64,000 nt of DNA from Neobacillus bataviensis (lineage in GTDB: Bacteria; Bacillota; Bacilli; Bacillales_B; DSM-18226), in assembly GCF_019969725.1 (NCBI RefSeq), contig NZ_JAHXYW010000004.1:372001-436000 (forward strand), in the 5' to 3' direction. A program made the translations under genes and the position numbers. This document shows, piece after piece, positions 47,407 to 56,706 of this stretch (the first letter of the stretch is position 1; every line of letters starts with the position of its first letter). The notes beneath the pieces are model-generated. The model saw only the letters and a list, made by a program, of their open reading frames with translations. It did not search any database and had not been told where the DNA came from.

Positions 47407-47844
47407 ATGAGCATGGATTTTAATTTTTTCATGAATGATGTAGTTAAACAGGCACGCCAAGAAATCGCGGCGGCTGGCTATAAAGAGTTAAAAACACCTG
47501 AAGAGGTGGAAGCAGCACTTGAACAAAAAGGAACAACTTTAGTAATGATTAATTCTGTCTGCGGCTGTGCAGGCGGGATTGCCCGCCCTGCGGCGGAACA
47601 TGCCCTGCATTATGATAAACGTCCAGACCAACTTGTCACCGTTTTTGCCGGCCAGGATAAGGAAGCAACCGAAAAAGCAAGAAGTTATTTCACTGGCTAT
47701 CCACCATCTTCTCCGTCATTTGCTTTATTAAAAGACGGAAAGATTGTCTCCATGGTTGAACGCCATCAAATTGAAGGCTACGATCCAGCAGCAGTGGTAG
47801 CAAAGCTTCAAAATGAATTCGAACAGCACTGTGAAGAAGTATAA
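47407..47844 (+). CDS. brxB: BrxB (YqiW), bacilliredoxin
   Basis: 145 residues from the ATG at 47407 (AGAAGGAGTG upstream), equal to B. subtilis YqiW. DUF1094 fold with active site C52-G-C54 in [15 protein letters not shown]. Removes bacillithiol from S-bacillithiolated proteins. Both redox Cys are encoded normally (TGC and TGT), unlike the lipoprotein at 123. Confidence 0.95.
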   Translation: MSMDFNFFMNDVVKQARQEIAAAGYKELKTPEEVEAALEQKGTTLVMINSVCGCAGGIARPAAEHALHYDKRPDQLVTVFAGQDKEATEKARSYFTGYPPSSPSFALLKDGKIVSMVERHQIEGYDPAAVVAKLQNEFEQHCEEV

Positions 47845-47856
47845 GGAACAAAATGG

Positions 47857-47891
47857 AAAGGTCAAATCGTGAATCGATTTGGCCTTTTTTA
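47857..47891 (+). terminator. Terminator after brxB
   Basis: AAAGGTCAAATCG pairs with CGATTTGGCCTTT around 5 nt, followed by T residues. Confidence 0.85.
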
Positions 47892-47967
47892 TTGTCGAAT
47901 CTATCTTTATCGTGTATATTTATTAATTATTTCGTAATTTTAATCACTTCAAAGGGGAGTTTCTGAT

Positions 47968-49140
47968 ATGAAAGACTTATTAAAAAGTTATTTAGAAAAC
48001 ATTCAAAATAGATTATGGGAGATAAGTGATACCCTGTACCATCATCCAGAATTGGGTGACCAAGAATTTGAATCCATGCAGCGATTAGTGGATTTTCTTG
48101 AAGAAAATCAATTTACAGTTGAAAAAGGGATTGTTGACAGGCCGACTGCCTTTAAAGCTGTGTATGATAGTAAGAAAGAAGGACCAACTATTGCTTATTT
48201 ATCCGAATATGATGCTTTGCCTGAGATAGGTCATGGATGCGGCCATAATATGATCGGAACCATGAGTGCAGGTGCAGGTGTACTTTTAAGCAAGGTTGTT
48301 GATGAAATTGGCGGAAGGGTTGTTGTATTAGGCACTCCTGCTGAAGAAACAAACGGCGCAAAAGTTCCAATGGCAGAACAGGGAATCTTTGATGATATCG
48401 ATGCAGCGATGATTTTGCATCCAGCTGATGAATCCTATGAAAGTGGTGATTCATTGGCGATGGATGCCATACAATTTGAATACAAAGGCAGGACAAGCCA
48501 TGCAGCCGCTTCTCCTGAAAAGGGAATTAACGCACTTGATGCTGTTTTACAACTATTTAACGGAATAAATGCTCTTAGACAACATGTCACTTCAGATGTT
48601 AGAATACACGGAATCATTAAAGAGGGCGGTGTTGCGGCCAATATTGTCCCAGACAAAGCGATAGCCCAATTTTATGTCCGTGCTAAAAACCGCAGTTATT
48701 TAAACGAAGTGGTTGAAAAGGTAGAGAATATTGCAAAGGGTGCTTCTTTAATGACTGGAGCGGAGCTCGAGATTAGTAATTACGAATTAAGCTATGACAA
48801 TATGGTAACGAACCATACCTTATCACAGTTGTTTACAAACAATCTTCTAACAACTGGTGTTAAAGAGGTTAAAAAAGCTAAAGATTCATATGGATCCATT
48901 GATATGGGAAATGTGAGTCACGTAGTTCCTGCCATTCATCCGTATATCGGTCTTGATTCGCCTGGATTAATCGCACATACAAGGGAATTTGCGGACATAA
49001 CTATTACTGACAATTCTCATAAGATCCTTTCTAATGGTGCCTTAGCCCTTGCCTTAACTGGTTTTGATGTAATAACCAACAAAGATGTTTTGGAAAAAAT
49101 GAAAAATGAATTTCGTCAGCCGGAATTAAGTAAGGCATAA
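47968..49140 (+). CDS. M20 family amidohydrolase
   Basis: 390 residues. M20 metallo-amidohydrolase of the AbgB/PM20D2-like branch: YLSEYDALPEIGHGCGHNM, the GTPAEETNGAK segment with catalytic Glu, and a lid domain starting near KGRTSHAAASPEKG. Such enzymes cleave amide bonds of N-acyl or aminobenzoyl-glutamyl compounds or dipeptides; the substrate is not visible in the sequence. AAAGGGGAG precedes the ATG. Confidence 0.85.
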   Translation: MKDLLKSYLENIQNRLWEISDTLYHHPELGDQEFESMQRLVDFLEENQFTVEKGIVDRPTAFKAVYDSKKEGPTIAYLSEYDALPEIGHGCGHNMIGTMSAGAGVLLSKVVDEIGGRVVVLGTPAEETNGAKVPMAEQGIFDDIDAAMILHPADESYESGDSLAMDAIQFEYKGRTSHAAASPEKGINALDAVLQLFNGINALRQHVTSDVRIHGIIKEGGVAANIVPDKAIAQFYVRAKNRSYLNEVVEKVENIAKGASLMTGAELEISNYELSYDNMVTNHTLSQLFTNNLLTTGVKEVKKAKDSYGSIDMGNVSHVVPAIHPYIGLDSPGLIAHTREFADITITDNSHKILSNGALALALTGFDVITNKDVLEKMKNEFRQPELSKA

Positions 49141-49148
49141 GTATTGCC

Positions 49149-49180
49149 AGTACCTCTCCATCATGAGAGGTACTTTTTTA
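49149..49180 (+). terminator. Terminator after the M20 gene
   Basis: AGTACCTCTC pairs with GAGAGGTACT around CATCAT, followed by TTTTTT. Confidence 0.85.
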
Positions 49181-49318
49181 TTTTAATAAATCATTATTAC
49201 ATAAAAAAACTGTAAGCGTTTAATCTAATTAATATAAATTGCAATAGAATTATTTGAATATTTTTATATTAAAAAAATATCTTTTCAAAATAATATTCAT
49301 GTGTTATTATTCGTTCTG

Positions 49319-49334
49319 TTGAATAAAAATTCAA
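49319..49334 (+). promoter_or_regulatory. ARG box upstream of artPQR-like operon
   Basis: TTGAATAAAAATTCAA is a perfect 8+8 palindrome that matches the ArgR/AhrC operator (TGAAT-A/T4-ATTCA). It lies 43 bp before the transporter start. A degenerate cre-like TGTAAGCGTTTAAT is at 49211-49224. Confidence 0.75.
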
Positions 49335-49376
49335 GTTGTTATAAAAAAATACCCTTTAAATATAGGAGGAGACATC

Positions 49377-50153
49377 ATGAAGAAGACAATCTTATCATTA
49401 ACTCTTATCTTAACTTTAGTTGTTTTAGCTGCATGCGGCCAAACTAATAAGGATGGAGCAAATGGAGGGAAAACTACAGACAAAAAAGTATTAACGATGG
49501 CAACATCTGCTGATTTTGCTCCATTTGAATCAAGAGATCCATCTGGCAAGGTTGAAGGTTTTGATATTGACTTGGCGAATGCAATTGCAAAGGAATTAGG
49601 TTATAAATTAGAAATTAAAGACATGAAGTTTGATGGCTTAATCGGTGCCTTACAGGCTAAGCGTGTAGATATGGTTCTTGCAGGAATGTCTGCAACAGAA
49701 AAGCGCAAGAAAAATGTTGATTTTTCAACTCCTTATAACCATTCAGGTGAAATGTTCTTAACATTAAAGGATGCTAATATTAAAACGCTTGATGATCTAA
49801 AAGGAAAAACAGTTGGAGTTCAGCTTGGGACAATCCAAGAAGAAGGTGCAAAAAGCCTGCAAAAACAGGTGGATTTCACTCTTAAGCCATTAGATAATGC
49901 AACTACTTTAATTCAAGAGTTATTATCAAACCGAATTCAAGTCGCTTATTTAGATAAATCAGTTGCTACAGGCTACATTAAGGAACAAGGCTTAGCTGGA
50001 TTTGATGATCCAACAACAAGTTCTCCAGGGATGGCCGTTGCATTTCCTAAAGGCAGTGACATGATTGACGATGTAAATAAAGTTCTTAAAAACATGGAGG
50101 ATAACGGAAAACTCCAAGAATTAAAAGACAAGTGGTTAAAAGACCAACAATAA
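49377..50153 (+). CDS. artP: Arginine-type ABC transporter, substrate-binding lipoprotein
   Basis: 258 residues with lipobox LAAC (C20). Bacterial solute-binding family 3: SADFAPFESRDPSGKVEGFD, DMVLAGMSATEKRKKNVDFS and GKTVGVQLGTIQEE. Captures a polar amino acid, probably arginine judging by the ARG box and by the order, which equals B. subtilis yqiXYZ/artPQR. AGGAGGAGA precedes the ATG. Confidence 0.9.
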   Translation: MKKTILSLTLILTLVVLAACGQTNKDGANGGKTTDKKVLTMATSADFAPFESRDPSGKVEGFDIDLANAIAKELGYKLEIKDMKFDGLIGALQAKRVDMVLAGMSATEKRKKNVDFSTPYNHSGEMFLTLKDANIKTLDDLKGKTVGVQLGTIQEEGAKSLQKQVDFTLKPLDNATTLIQELLSNRIQVAYLDKSVATGYIKEQGLAGFDDPTTSSPGMAVAFPKGSDMIDDVNKVLKNMEDNGKLQELKDKWLKDQQ

Positions 50154-50180
50154 TTAAAATATTGAAGTGAGGTGTAAGGC

Positions 50181-50840
50181 ATGAATTTGGATTTTAGCCA
50201 AATTGTGCCTTATATTCCTTTTATCCTAAAAGGAATATGGGTTACATTAAAATTTGTTATTATTGCGATTATTTTTGGATTCCTCCTTGGAACAATTTTA
50301 GCTTTGTTTAAGATTTCACGTAATAAGGCATTAAATTGGATTGGCAAGGTATACACATCCATTTTTCGTGGTACTCCGTTAATTTTGCAATTAATGTTAA
50401 TTTATTTTGCCATTCCACAATTAACCGGCTATGACATTCAGCCATTCTTAGCATCGATCTTAGCTTTTGGTTTAAATTCAGCTGCATATGTTTCAGAGAT
50501 TATCAGGGCAGGCATTCAAGCGGTTGATAAGGGCCAAACCGAAGCTGCCCAAGCGCTTGGAGTGCCTTACCGTTTAATGATGAAGGATATCATCCTGCCC
50601 CAAGCGTTTAAAAATATTTTACCTGCACTCATGAATGAATTTGTCACTTTGACTAAGGAATCGGCACTTGTCTCAACAATAGGCTATTTAGACCTTATGC
50701 GCCGAGCGCAAGTTGTGGGGGCAGATACGTATCGAAATTTTGAACCATTGATCTTTGTAGGTTTAATCTATTGGTTAATGATAATGGTACTGACAACGAT
50801 GGGACGAATAGTTGAAAGGAGGATGAAGTTCAGTGATTAA
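50181..50840 (+). CDS. artQ: Amino acid ABC transporter permease
   Basis: 219 residues, His/Glu/Gln/Opine permease family: five membrane spans, [18 protein letters not shown] and the EAA loop [20 protein letters not shown]. Partner of the flanking binding protein and ATPase. GTGAGGTG precedes the ATG; overlaps the ATPase gene by 8 nt. Confidence 0.92.
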   Translation: MNLDFSQIVPYIPFILKGIWVTLKFVIIAIIFGFLLGTILALFKISRNKALNWIGKVYTSIFRGTPLILQLMLIYFAIPQLTGYDIQPFLASILAFGLNSAAYVSEIIRAGIQAVDKGQTEAAQALGVPYRLMMKDIILPQAFKNILPALMNEFVTLTKESALVSTIGYLDLMRRAQVVGADTYRNFEPLIFVGLIYWLMIMVLTTMGRIVERRMKFSD

Positions 50841-51555
50841 AGTGGAAAACCTCTGTAAACAATTCGGAGAAAACGAAGTATTAAAAAATATTTCTACCCA
50901 TATTGACAGTGGGGAAGTTGTCTCCATTATTGGACCTTCAGGTTCTGGTAAGTCCACCTTTCTTCGTTGTTTGAATATGTTAGAAACACCTTCGCAAGGA
51001 AAGGTCTGGGTCAATAACCAGGAGATTACTGATAAGAAAACGAATATAATGAAGGTTCGGGAACAAATAGGTATGGTTTTTCAGCACTTTTATTTATTTC
51101 CCCATTTGACAGTTTTGGAAAACTTAACTTACGCACCGATGAAGGTTAAAGGGGAATCCAGGGAAACTGCTGAGAAAAAAGCTCGGGAATTGCTGGCTAA
51201 AGTTGGCCTATCCGAAAAAGAAACAGCATATCCCAATAATTTGTCAGGCGGACAGAAGCAGCGTGTTGCCATTGCTCGTGCTCTGGCAATGGAACCAAAG
51301 CTGATGCTGTTTGATGAACCTACTTCAGCGCTTGACCCGGAAATGGTAAAAGAAGTATTAAACGTTATGAAGGACCTGGCACAATCAGGAATGACCATGG
51401 CCATCGTAACCCATGAAATGGGATTTGCACGGGAGGTTTCTGACCGCATCATGTTTCTTGATGAGGGGAAATTACTAGAAGAAGGCACTCCCAATGAATT
51501 TTTTAATAATCCTCGTACAACCAGAGCAAAGGACTTTCTGGAAAAAGTGTTATAA
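50833..51555 (+). CDS. artR: Amino acid ABC transporter ATPase
   Basis: 240 residues from a GTG within the end of artQ (AAAGGAGGATGAAG upstream). Walker [10 protein letters not shown], signature [19 protein letters not shown], Walker [16 protein letters not shown], and H-loop VTHEMGFA. Polar amino acid transporter class. Confidence 0.94.
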   Translation: MIKVENLCKQFGENEVLKNISTHIDSGEVVSIIGPSGSGKSTFLRCLNMLETPSQGKVWVNNQEITDKKTNIMKVREQIGMVFQHFYLFPHLTVLENLTYAPMKVKGESRETAEKKARELLAKVGLSEKETAYPNNLSGGQKQRVAIARALAMEPKLMLFDEPTSALDPEMVKEVLNVMKDLAQSGMTMAIVTHEMGFAREVSDRIMFLDEGKLLEEGTPNEFFNNPRTTRAKDFLEKVL

Positions 51556-51574
51556 TTATATTAATGAAGATTTT

Positions 51575-51604
51575 AAAAGATGGTCATTAAGATCATCTTT
51601 TTAT
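51575..51604 (+). terminator. Terminator of artPQR
   Basis: AAAAGATGGTC pairs with GATCATCTTTT (one mismatch) around ATTAA, followed by T residues. Confidence 0.7.
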
Positions 51605-51622
51605 TTATATAGGAGAGTCAAA

Positions 51623-52612
51623 ATGAAATTTCGCATTGGTTATCGGACAATCAAAACTGCAGTAGGAACTGCAGCTTCCATCTTAATCGCGCAGCAGCTT
51701 GGCCTTCACAACTACGCTTCTGCAGGAATTTTAACTATTTTATGTATTCAAGTGACGAAAAGAAGGTCTCTTAGGACATCCTGGGATCGATTTTTGGCGT
51801 GTGTATTAGCCATGCCTTTCTCTGCTCTGTTCTTTGAGGGAATCGCCTACCATCCAATTGTTATCGGGGTTATGCTGTTTTTCTTTATTCCTCTACTTGT
51901 CATGTTAAAGGCCAGAGACGGTATTGTTACTAGCAGTGTCATAATTCTACATATTTACATGGCTCAAAAAATTTCTATAGCTAATTTTGTAAATGAGCTG
52001 GGTGTTATTATTATAGGAATCGGAGTGGCTCTCCTCATCAATCTTTATATGCCTAGTGCTGATAGAAAACTAAGGGACTATCAACGTAAATTAGAAGAAA
52101 ACTTTAAAATTATTTTATGTGAATTGGTTCGATACTTACGAACGGGTGAAAGCGATTGGGGAGGGAAAGAGATCACCGAATGTGCCCGCTTGCTCGAAGA
52201 GGCAAAAGCACTAGCTTTCAGAGATGTAGAAAATCATCTTTTACGAGATGAGAATCTTTATTTTCATTATTTCAAAATGAGAGAAAAGCAATTTGAAATC
52301 ATGGAACGTGTCCTGCCGATTGTAACCTCCATTACCAGAACAGTTAGGCAAGGGAAGATGGTGGCTGATTTCCTCGAAGAATTGTCTGAAAATGTTCATC
52401 CTGGAAATACAGCACATATTTATATCGATAAATTAAGAGAGATGAAAAAGGAATTTGAAGAAATGGAGCTTCCAAAAACTAGAGAGGAATTTGAAACGCG
52501 GGCGGCCCTGCTTCAATTAGTGAAAGAAATGAATAACTACCTCATTATAAAAAGTTCATTTAAAGGAATGAAAACTTTCATGAATGAAAGGAAGAAAGTT
52601 GAAGCAAACTAG
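51623..52612 (+). CDS. yqjA: Aromatic acid exporter family membrane protein (YqjA-like)
   Basis: 329 residues from the ATG at 51623 behind AGGAGAG; the longer frame runs through the terminator and artR. Four or five N-terminal membrane spans (about 10-145), then a cytoplasmic helical domain (about 150-329). This is the ArAE_1/DUF939 layout, with the location and length of B. subtilis YqjA (322). Substrate unknown. Confidence 0.88.
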   Translation: MKFRIGYRTIKTAVGTAASILIAQQLGLHNYASAGILTILCIQVTKRRSLRTSWDRFLACVLAMPFSALFFEGIAYHPIVIGVMLFFFIPLLVMLKARDGIVTSSVIILHIYMAQKISIANFVNELGVIIIGIGVALLINLYMPSADRKLRDYQRKLEENFKIILCELVRYLRTGESDWGGKEITECARLLEEAKALAFRDVENHLLRDENLYFHYFKMREKQFEIMERVLPIVTSITRTVRQGKMVADFLEELSENVHPGNTAHIYIDKLREMKKEFEEMELPKTREEFETRAALLQLVKEMNNYLIIKSSFKGMKTFMNERKKVEAN

Positions 52613-52630
52613 GAAAAAAAAGGCAGGTGG

Positions 52631-53149
52631 ATGAATTTGATAAAAATCTTATCGCCAATCCTGATTGCTTTTTTCCTATCTCCGCTTTGGCCGTTAGGGC
52701 CTAATCCAGTACCAGGAGCCCCATTTGTTATTGTCAATAAAAGTAAAAATGAACTGGCTTTTATTAATGAGAACAAAGTTCAAACAGTTGTTAGTGTTGG
52801 AACAGGAAAGACACAAGAATTGACACCTGAAGGACTTTTCACGATTACGGTAAAAGCAAAGGACCCATATTTTCGAAGAGAGAATATTCCTGGCGGCAAT
52901 CCGAAAAATCCTTTAGGGGCTAGATGGATTGGCTTTGACGCAAGGGGAACGGATGGCAGAACCTACGGAATTCATGGAACCAATCAGCCTGCTTCAATTG
53001 GGAAATACGTTTCACAGGGCTGTATACGTTCGCAAAATGAGGTAATAAAATCGTTATTTCCATTAATCCCATTGGGGACAAAAATTCTTGTCACTTCTTC
53101 AAAAAAATCCTTTGAATTGCTGGCCCAAGAAAATGGAGCAATAAAATGA
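52631..53149 (+). CDS. L,D-transpeptidase (YkuD domain)
   Basis: 172 residues with an N-terminal signal or anchor and a YkuD domain: the active-site pattern reads YGIHGTNQPASIGKYVSQGC then IR, with catalytic His and Cys in place (HGT and QGC). Cross-links peptidoglycan or spore-coat peptides through 3-3 bonds. AGGCAGGTGG precedes the ATG. No LysM domain is attached. Confidence 0.9.
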   Translation: MNLIKILSPILIAFFLSPLWPLGPNPVPGAPFVIVNKSKNELAFINENKVQTVVSVGTGKTQELTPEGLFTITVKAKDPYFRRENIPGGNPKNPLGARWIGFDARGTDGRTYGIHGTNQPASIGKYVSQGCIRSQNEVIKSLFPLIPLGTKILVTSSKKSFELLAQENGAIK

Positions 53150-53154
53150 GGGAA

Positions 53155-53186
53155 GGGAATGTTCGAATTGAACATTCCCTTTTATA
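53155..53186. terminator. Bidirectional terminator
   Basis: GGGAATGTTC pairs perfectly with GAACATTCCC around GAATT, followed by TTTTATAT; the convergent micro-gene ends 4 bp downstream. Confidence 0.8.
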
Positions 53187-53189
53187 TGG

Positions 53190-53288
53190 TTAACGAATAA
53201 ACTGGCCGATTCCAATTAGGAGGGTTGACGCAAGCATGGCAAACAACATTAAATAAACAACAATTTTTCTATTTTTCTTTTTGGACAA
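53190..53288 (-). CDS. Prli42-like stressosome anchor micro-protein
   Basis: 32 residues from a TTG at 53288 with AAGGAGGTCC in front (an upstream ATG at 53306 contains that site). Basic start (LSKKKNRK) and one membrane span IVVYLMLFAMLASTLLIGIG. This is the pattern of Prli42, which anchors the stressosome to the membrane in Listeria and has homologues across Bacilli. The flanking 53307-53447 holds nothing I can assign. Confidence 0.8.
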   Translation of the reverse strand: MSKKKNRKIVVYLMLFAMLASTLLIGIGQFIR

Positions 53289-53447
53289 TCTAGGGACCTC
53301 CTTCATTTTTAAAACTATATTTATATTTTACAGGGAAAAGCCTAAATGAACAATGGAACAACTCCGGCAATTTAGGAAGGAATTATGAACTTTTTACCGA
53401 ATACAATAATTGTCGAATTATTTTAATATTGAAACAGAGGGGAAAAC

Positions 53448-53861
53448 ATGATTAAAAAAGTCGACCATATCGGAATAGCTGTTAATTCATTAGAGAATGC
53501 ACTGCCTTTTTATACGGAAGTGTTACGTCTGCCACTCTTAAAAATTGAAGTGGTTGAAAGCCAGAAGGTTAAAGTTGCATTTTTGCAGGCTGGGGAAACT
53601 AAACTCGAACTGCTGGAACCTATGTCAGAGGAAAGTACCATCGCAAAATTTATTGAAAAACGCGGTGAGGGTATTCACCATGTCGCACTTGGAGTTAACT
53701 CCATTGAAGAAAGAATTATGGAATTGAAAGAAAAAGGGATTCGTATGATTGATGAAAGCCCAAGGCTTGGCGCAGGGGGAGCACATATTGCATTTATGCA
53801 TCCAAAGTCATCTTCCGGTGTATTATACGAGTTATGTGAAAAGAAAGGACTGAAGGGGTAA
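53448..53861 (+). CDS. mce: Methylmalonyl-CoA epimerase
   Basis: 137 residues, glyoxalase/VOC fold with metal ligands in KKVDHIGIAVNS (H7), GEGIHHVALGV and the terminal VLYELCEK. Converts (S)- to (R)-methylmalonyl-CoA, the form used by MutAB. AGAGGGG precedes the ATG and the carboxyltransferase gene starts 1 nt after its stop. Confidence 0.95.
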   Translation: MIKKVDHIGIAVNSLENALPFYTEVLRLPLLKIEVVESQKVKVAFLQAGETKLELLEPMSEESTIAKFIEKRGEGIHHVALGVNSIEERIMELKEKGIRMIDESPRLGAGGAHIAFMHPKSSSGVLYELCEKKGLKG

Positions 53862-53862
53862 C

Positions 53863-55413
53863 ATGATCGACATCTATGAGAAAATTAACGAATTGTATGA
53901 TAAGCGCAGAGAGGTTGAGCTAGGCGGCGGGGACGAGCGAATTGATAAACAGCATGAAAAAGGGAAACTGACTGCCCGAGAAAGAATTGAGCTTTTAGTT
54001 GATAAAGGAAGCTTTGTTGAACTAAATCCTTTTATTGAGCATCGTACCAATGATTTCGGGCTCGATGAACAAAAAGGGCCTGGGGATGGAGTTGTAACCG
54101 GTTACGGAAAGGTTAATGGCCGTCCGATTTATTTATTTTCCCAGGACTTTACTGTGTTTGGCGGTGCCTTAGGGGAAATGCATGCCAAAAAGATTGCTAA
54201 TGTGATGGATTTAGCAGCGAAAAATGGCGCTCCATTTGTTGGTCTGAATGACTCGGGCGGTGCTAGAATACAGGAAGGTGTTGTCTCGCTGGATGGCTAT
54301 GGTCATATATTTTACCGTAATGCCATTTATTCAGGGGTCATTCCGCAAATTTCCGTTATTATGGGTCCGTGTGCCGGGGGTGCAGTTTATTCGCCAGCCA
54401 TTACGGATTTTGTGTTTATGGTCGAAAAAACAAGCCAAATGTTCATTACCGGTCCAAAGGTAATTGAAACGGTAACCGGTGAAAAAATAAGTGCAGAAGA
54501 CCTAGGCGGGGCGGATGTCCATAACTCGATTAGCGGGAACGCCCATTTCCGTGCTTCGACTGAAGCGGAAGTGCTCCAGGATGTTCGAAAGCTCTTAGGT
54601 TACCTGCCGCAAAACAATGAAGAAAAACCGCCAAGGCTAAATCCGGAGGAAGAAAATGATTACCGTCCGGATTTAACCGACGTGATTCCGTTTGATGCGG
54701 TAAGGCCTTATGATGTTCGAAAGGTGATTGAACAAGTTGTAGACGGCGACTCATTTATGGAAATTCAAAAGGATTTCGCTAAAAATATAGTTGTAGGGTT
54801 CGCGAGAATTAAGGGAGAACCGGTCGGCCTTGTCTGCAATCAGCCAAAGGTTATGGCTGGGGGTCTAGATATTGATTCATCTGATAAAGCTTCAAGATTT
54901 ATCAGAACCTGTGATGCGTTTAACATTCCTATTATTACCTTTGAAGATGTGACGGGTTTCTTCCCAGGTGTTAAGCAGGAGCACGGAGGAATCATCCGTC
55001 ATGGTGCGAAGATTTTATTTGCTTATTCCGAAGCAACAGTACCTAAGCTGACAGTCATTTTAAGGAAGGCCTATGGCGGGGCGTACGTTGCCCTTAACAG
55101 TAAATCAATTGGAGCAGACCTTGTATTTGCATGGCCGAATGCAGAAATCGCGGTCATGGGTCCACAGGGTGCAGCTAATATTATTTTTTCGAAGGAAATT
55201 CAAAACAGTGAAAATCCTGAGCAAACAAGGCAGCAAAAGATTGAAGAGTACCGTGAAAAATTTGCGAACCCGTATGTGGCTGCATCTAGAGGTATGGTAG
55301 ATGATGTCATCGACCCACGGGAAACGAGAATCAAAATTATTCAAGCGCTAGAAATGCTCAGAAATAAAAAAGAATCAAGACCATATAAAAAACATGGAAA
55401 TATTCCATTATAA
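53863..55413 (+). CDS. Acyl-CoA carboxyltransferase beta subunit (propionyl/methylmalonyl-CoA)
   Basis: 516 residues, family usual 510-520. Crotonase-like carboxyltransferase halves with ERIELLVDKGSFVELNPF, FSQDFTVFGGALGEMHAKKI, MGPCAGGAVYSPAITDFVF and, in the C-terminal half, LRKAYGGAYVALNSKSIGAD. Acts as propionyl-CoA carboxylase beta or methylmalonyl-CoA decarboxylase alpha. No biotin carboxylase or biotin carrier gene lies beside it; AccB/AccC (16044-17923) or unlinked subunits must supply biotin. B. subtilis has YqjD at this place. Confidence 0.93.
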   Translation: MIDIYEKINELYDKRREVELGGGDERIDKQHEKGKLTARERIELLVDKGSFVELNPFIEHRTNDFGLDEQKGPGDGVVTGYGKVNGRPIYLFSQDFTVFGGALGEMHAKKIANVMDLAAKNGAPFVGLNDSGGARIQEGVVSLDGYGHIFYRNAIYSGVIPQISVIMGPCAGGAVYSPAITDFVFMVEKTSQMFITGPKVIETVTGEKISAEDLGGADVHNSISGNAHFRASTEAEVLQDVRKLLGYLPQNNEEKPPRLNPEEENDYRPDLTDVIPFDAVRPYDVRKVIEQVVDGDSFMEIQKDFAKNIVVGFARIKGEPVGLVCNQPKVMAGGLDIDSSDKASRFIRTCDAFNIPIITFEDVTGFFPGVKQEHGGIIRHGAKILFAYSEATVPKLTVILRKAYGGAYVALNSKSIGADLVFAWPNAEIAVMGPQGAANIIFSKEIQNSENPEQTRQQKIEEYREKFANPYVAASRGMVDDVIDPRETRIKIIQALEMLRNKKESRPYKKHGNIPL

Positions 55414-55418
55414 ATTGT

Positions 55419-55449
55419 AAAAGGCAGGTCTAGGACCTGCCTTTTATTT
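55419..55449 (+). terminator. Terminator of mce operon
   Basis: AAAAGGCAGGTC pairs with GACCTGCCTTTT around TAG, followed by ATTT. Confidence 0.85.
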
Positions 55450-55512
55450 GATGGTATGAATTTGAAAAGGTATACTGAAATAGTGAGTACATAATTGGGA
55501 GGGTTTCTACAA

Positions 55513-56634
55513 ATGATTAATCAGGAACGTCTTTTAAATGAATTTTTAGAACTTGTACAAATTGACTCGGAAACAAAATTTGAGACTGAAATTGCAAAGG
55601 TTTTAAAACAAAAATTTTCAGATTTAGGTCTTGAAGTTTTCGAAGACGATACAACGGCTGTGACTGGACATGGTGCAGGAAACTTAGTATGTAATTTAGC
55701 AGCTACTAAGGAAGGAATTGATCCGATTTATTTTACCTGCCATATGGATACCGTTACTCCTGCGAAAGGAGTAAAACCATCGATTAAGGATGGCTATGTT
55801 GTAACCGATGGTACAACAATCTTAGGTGCGGATGATAAAACAGGTATTTCTGTTATGCTTGAAACCATTCGTGTTTTAAAAGAACAGAACATTGAACACG
55901 GCTTAATACAATTTGTCATTACGGTTGGGGAGGAATCAGGTTTAGTTGGAGCAAAAGCCCTTGACCCTTCCTTAATGAAAGCAAAATATGGCTACGCGCT
56001 TGATAGTGATGGCTTAGTTGGTAATGTGGTTGTAGCGGCTCCAACCCAGGCAAAAGTGAAAACAACTATTTATGGAAAAACAGCTCATGCCGGTGTTGCT
56101 CCAGAGAAAGGGGTTTCGGCGATCACCATCGCTGCCAAAGCAATTTCCAGAATGCCATTAGGAAGAATTGATCACGAAACCACAGCAAATATTGGCCGTT
56201 TTGAGGGTGGTTCTGCTACAAATATCGTTTGCGACCGAGTTGACATTCTAGCTGAAGCACGTTCCCTGATTCCTGAAAAAATGGAAGCACAGGTCAGCAA
56301 GATGAAGGAAGCGTATGAAACGGTTGCAGCCGAAATGGGCGGCAGAGCAGAGGTAAATGTGGAAGTCATGTACCCAGGCTTCAAATTCGGCGAAGGCGAT
56401 CAAGTAGTAGAAATCGCCCGAAAGGCCGCTGGGAAAATCGGCCGCAGCTGTGAATTGCAGCATAGCGGCGGGGGCAGTGATGCTAACGTAATCGCTGGAT
56501 TCGGCATTCCTACTGTTAACCTTGCAGTTGGTTATGAAGAAATCCATACAACTAACGAACGCATGCCGATTGAAGAGCTATACAAGTTGGCAGAAATGAC
56601 CATTGCGATTATTAACGAAGTAACCAATCAATAG
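55513..56634 (+). CDS. yqjE: PepT-like M20 peptidase (YqjE)
   Basis: 373 residues from the ATG at 55513 behind GGGAGGG (an in-frame TTG at 55495 overlaps that site). Peptidase T-like: FTCHMDTVTPAKGV, GADDKTGISVMLE, VGEESGLVGAKAL and HSGGGSDANV. Two-zinc exopeptidase, probably cytoplasmic tripeptidase activity. Same location as in B. subtilis. Confidence 0.92.
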   Translation: MINQERLLNEFLELVQIDSETKFETEIAKVLKQKFSDLGLEVFEDDTTAVTGHGAGNLVCNLAATKEGIDPIYFTCHMDTVTPAKGVKPSIKDGYVVTDGTTILGADDKTGISVMLETIRVLKEQNIEHGLIQFVITVGEESGLVGAKALDPSLMKAKYGYALDSDGLVGNVVVAAPTQAKVKTTIYGKTAHAGVAPEKGVSAITIAAKAISRMPLGRIDHETTANIGRFEGGSATNIVCDRVDILAEARSLIPEKMEAQVSKMKEAYETVAAEMGGRAEVNVEVMYPGFKFGEGDQVVEIARKAAGKIGRSCELQHSGGGSDANVIAGFGIPTVNLAVGYEEIHTTNERMPIEELYKLAEMTIAIINEVTNQ

Positions 56635-56638
56635 TTTT

Positions 56639-56668
56639 GAAGGAGAGCCAAGGGCTCTCCTTTTTGTT
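56639..56668 (+). terminator. Terminator after yqjE
   Basis: GAAGGAGAGCC pairs with GGCTCTCCTTT around AAG, followed by T residues. Confidence 0.85.
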
Positions 56669-56706
56669 ATACTTAAACTATCAATTGTTTTAGGAAGTGT
56701 GTCGGC

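Noticed and set aside
53410..53418. 0A-box-like TTGTCGAAT before mce
   Set aside because: The 7-bp core is expected several times by chance in 64 kb on two strands, and nothing else links mce to Spo0A.
53385..53426. 13-codon frame with an AGGAAGG site between the Prli42-like gene and mce
   Set aside because: Too short to support and without conserved features; possibly just leader sequence of mce.
56635..56706. LexA/DinR operator before dinB
   Set aside because: No CGAAC-N4-GTTCG-like sequence is present in the gap.
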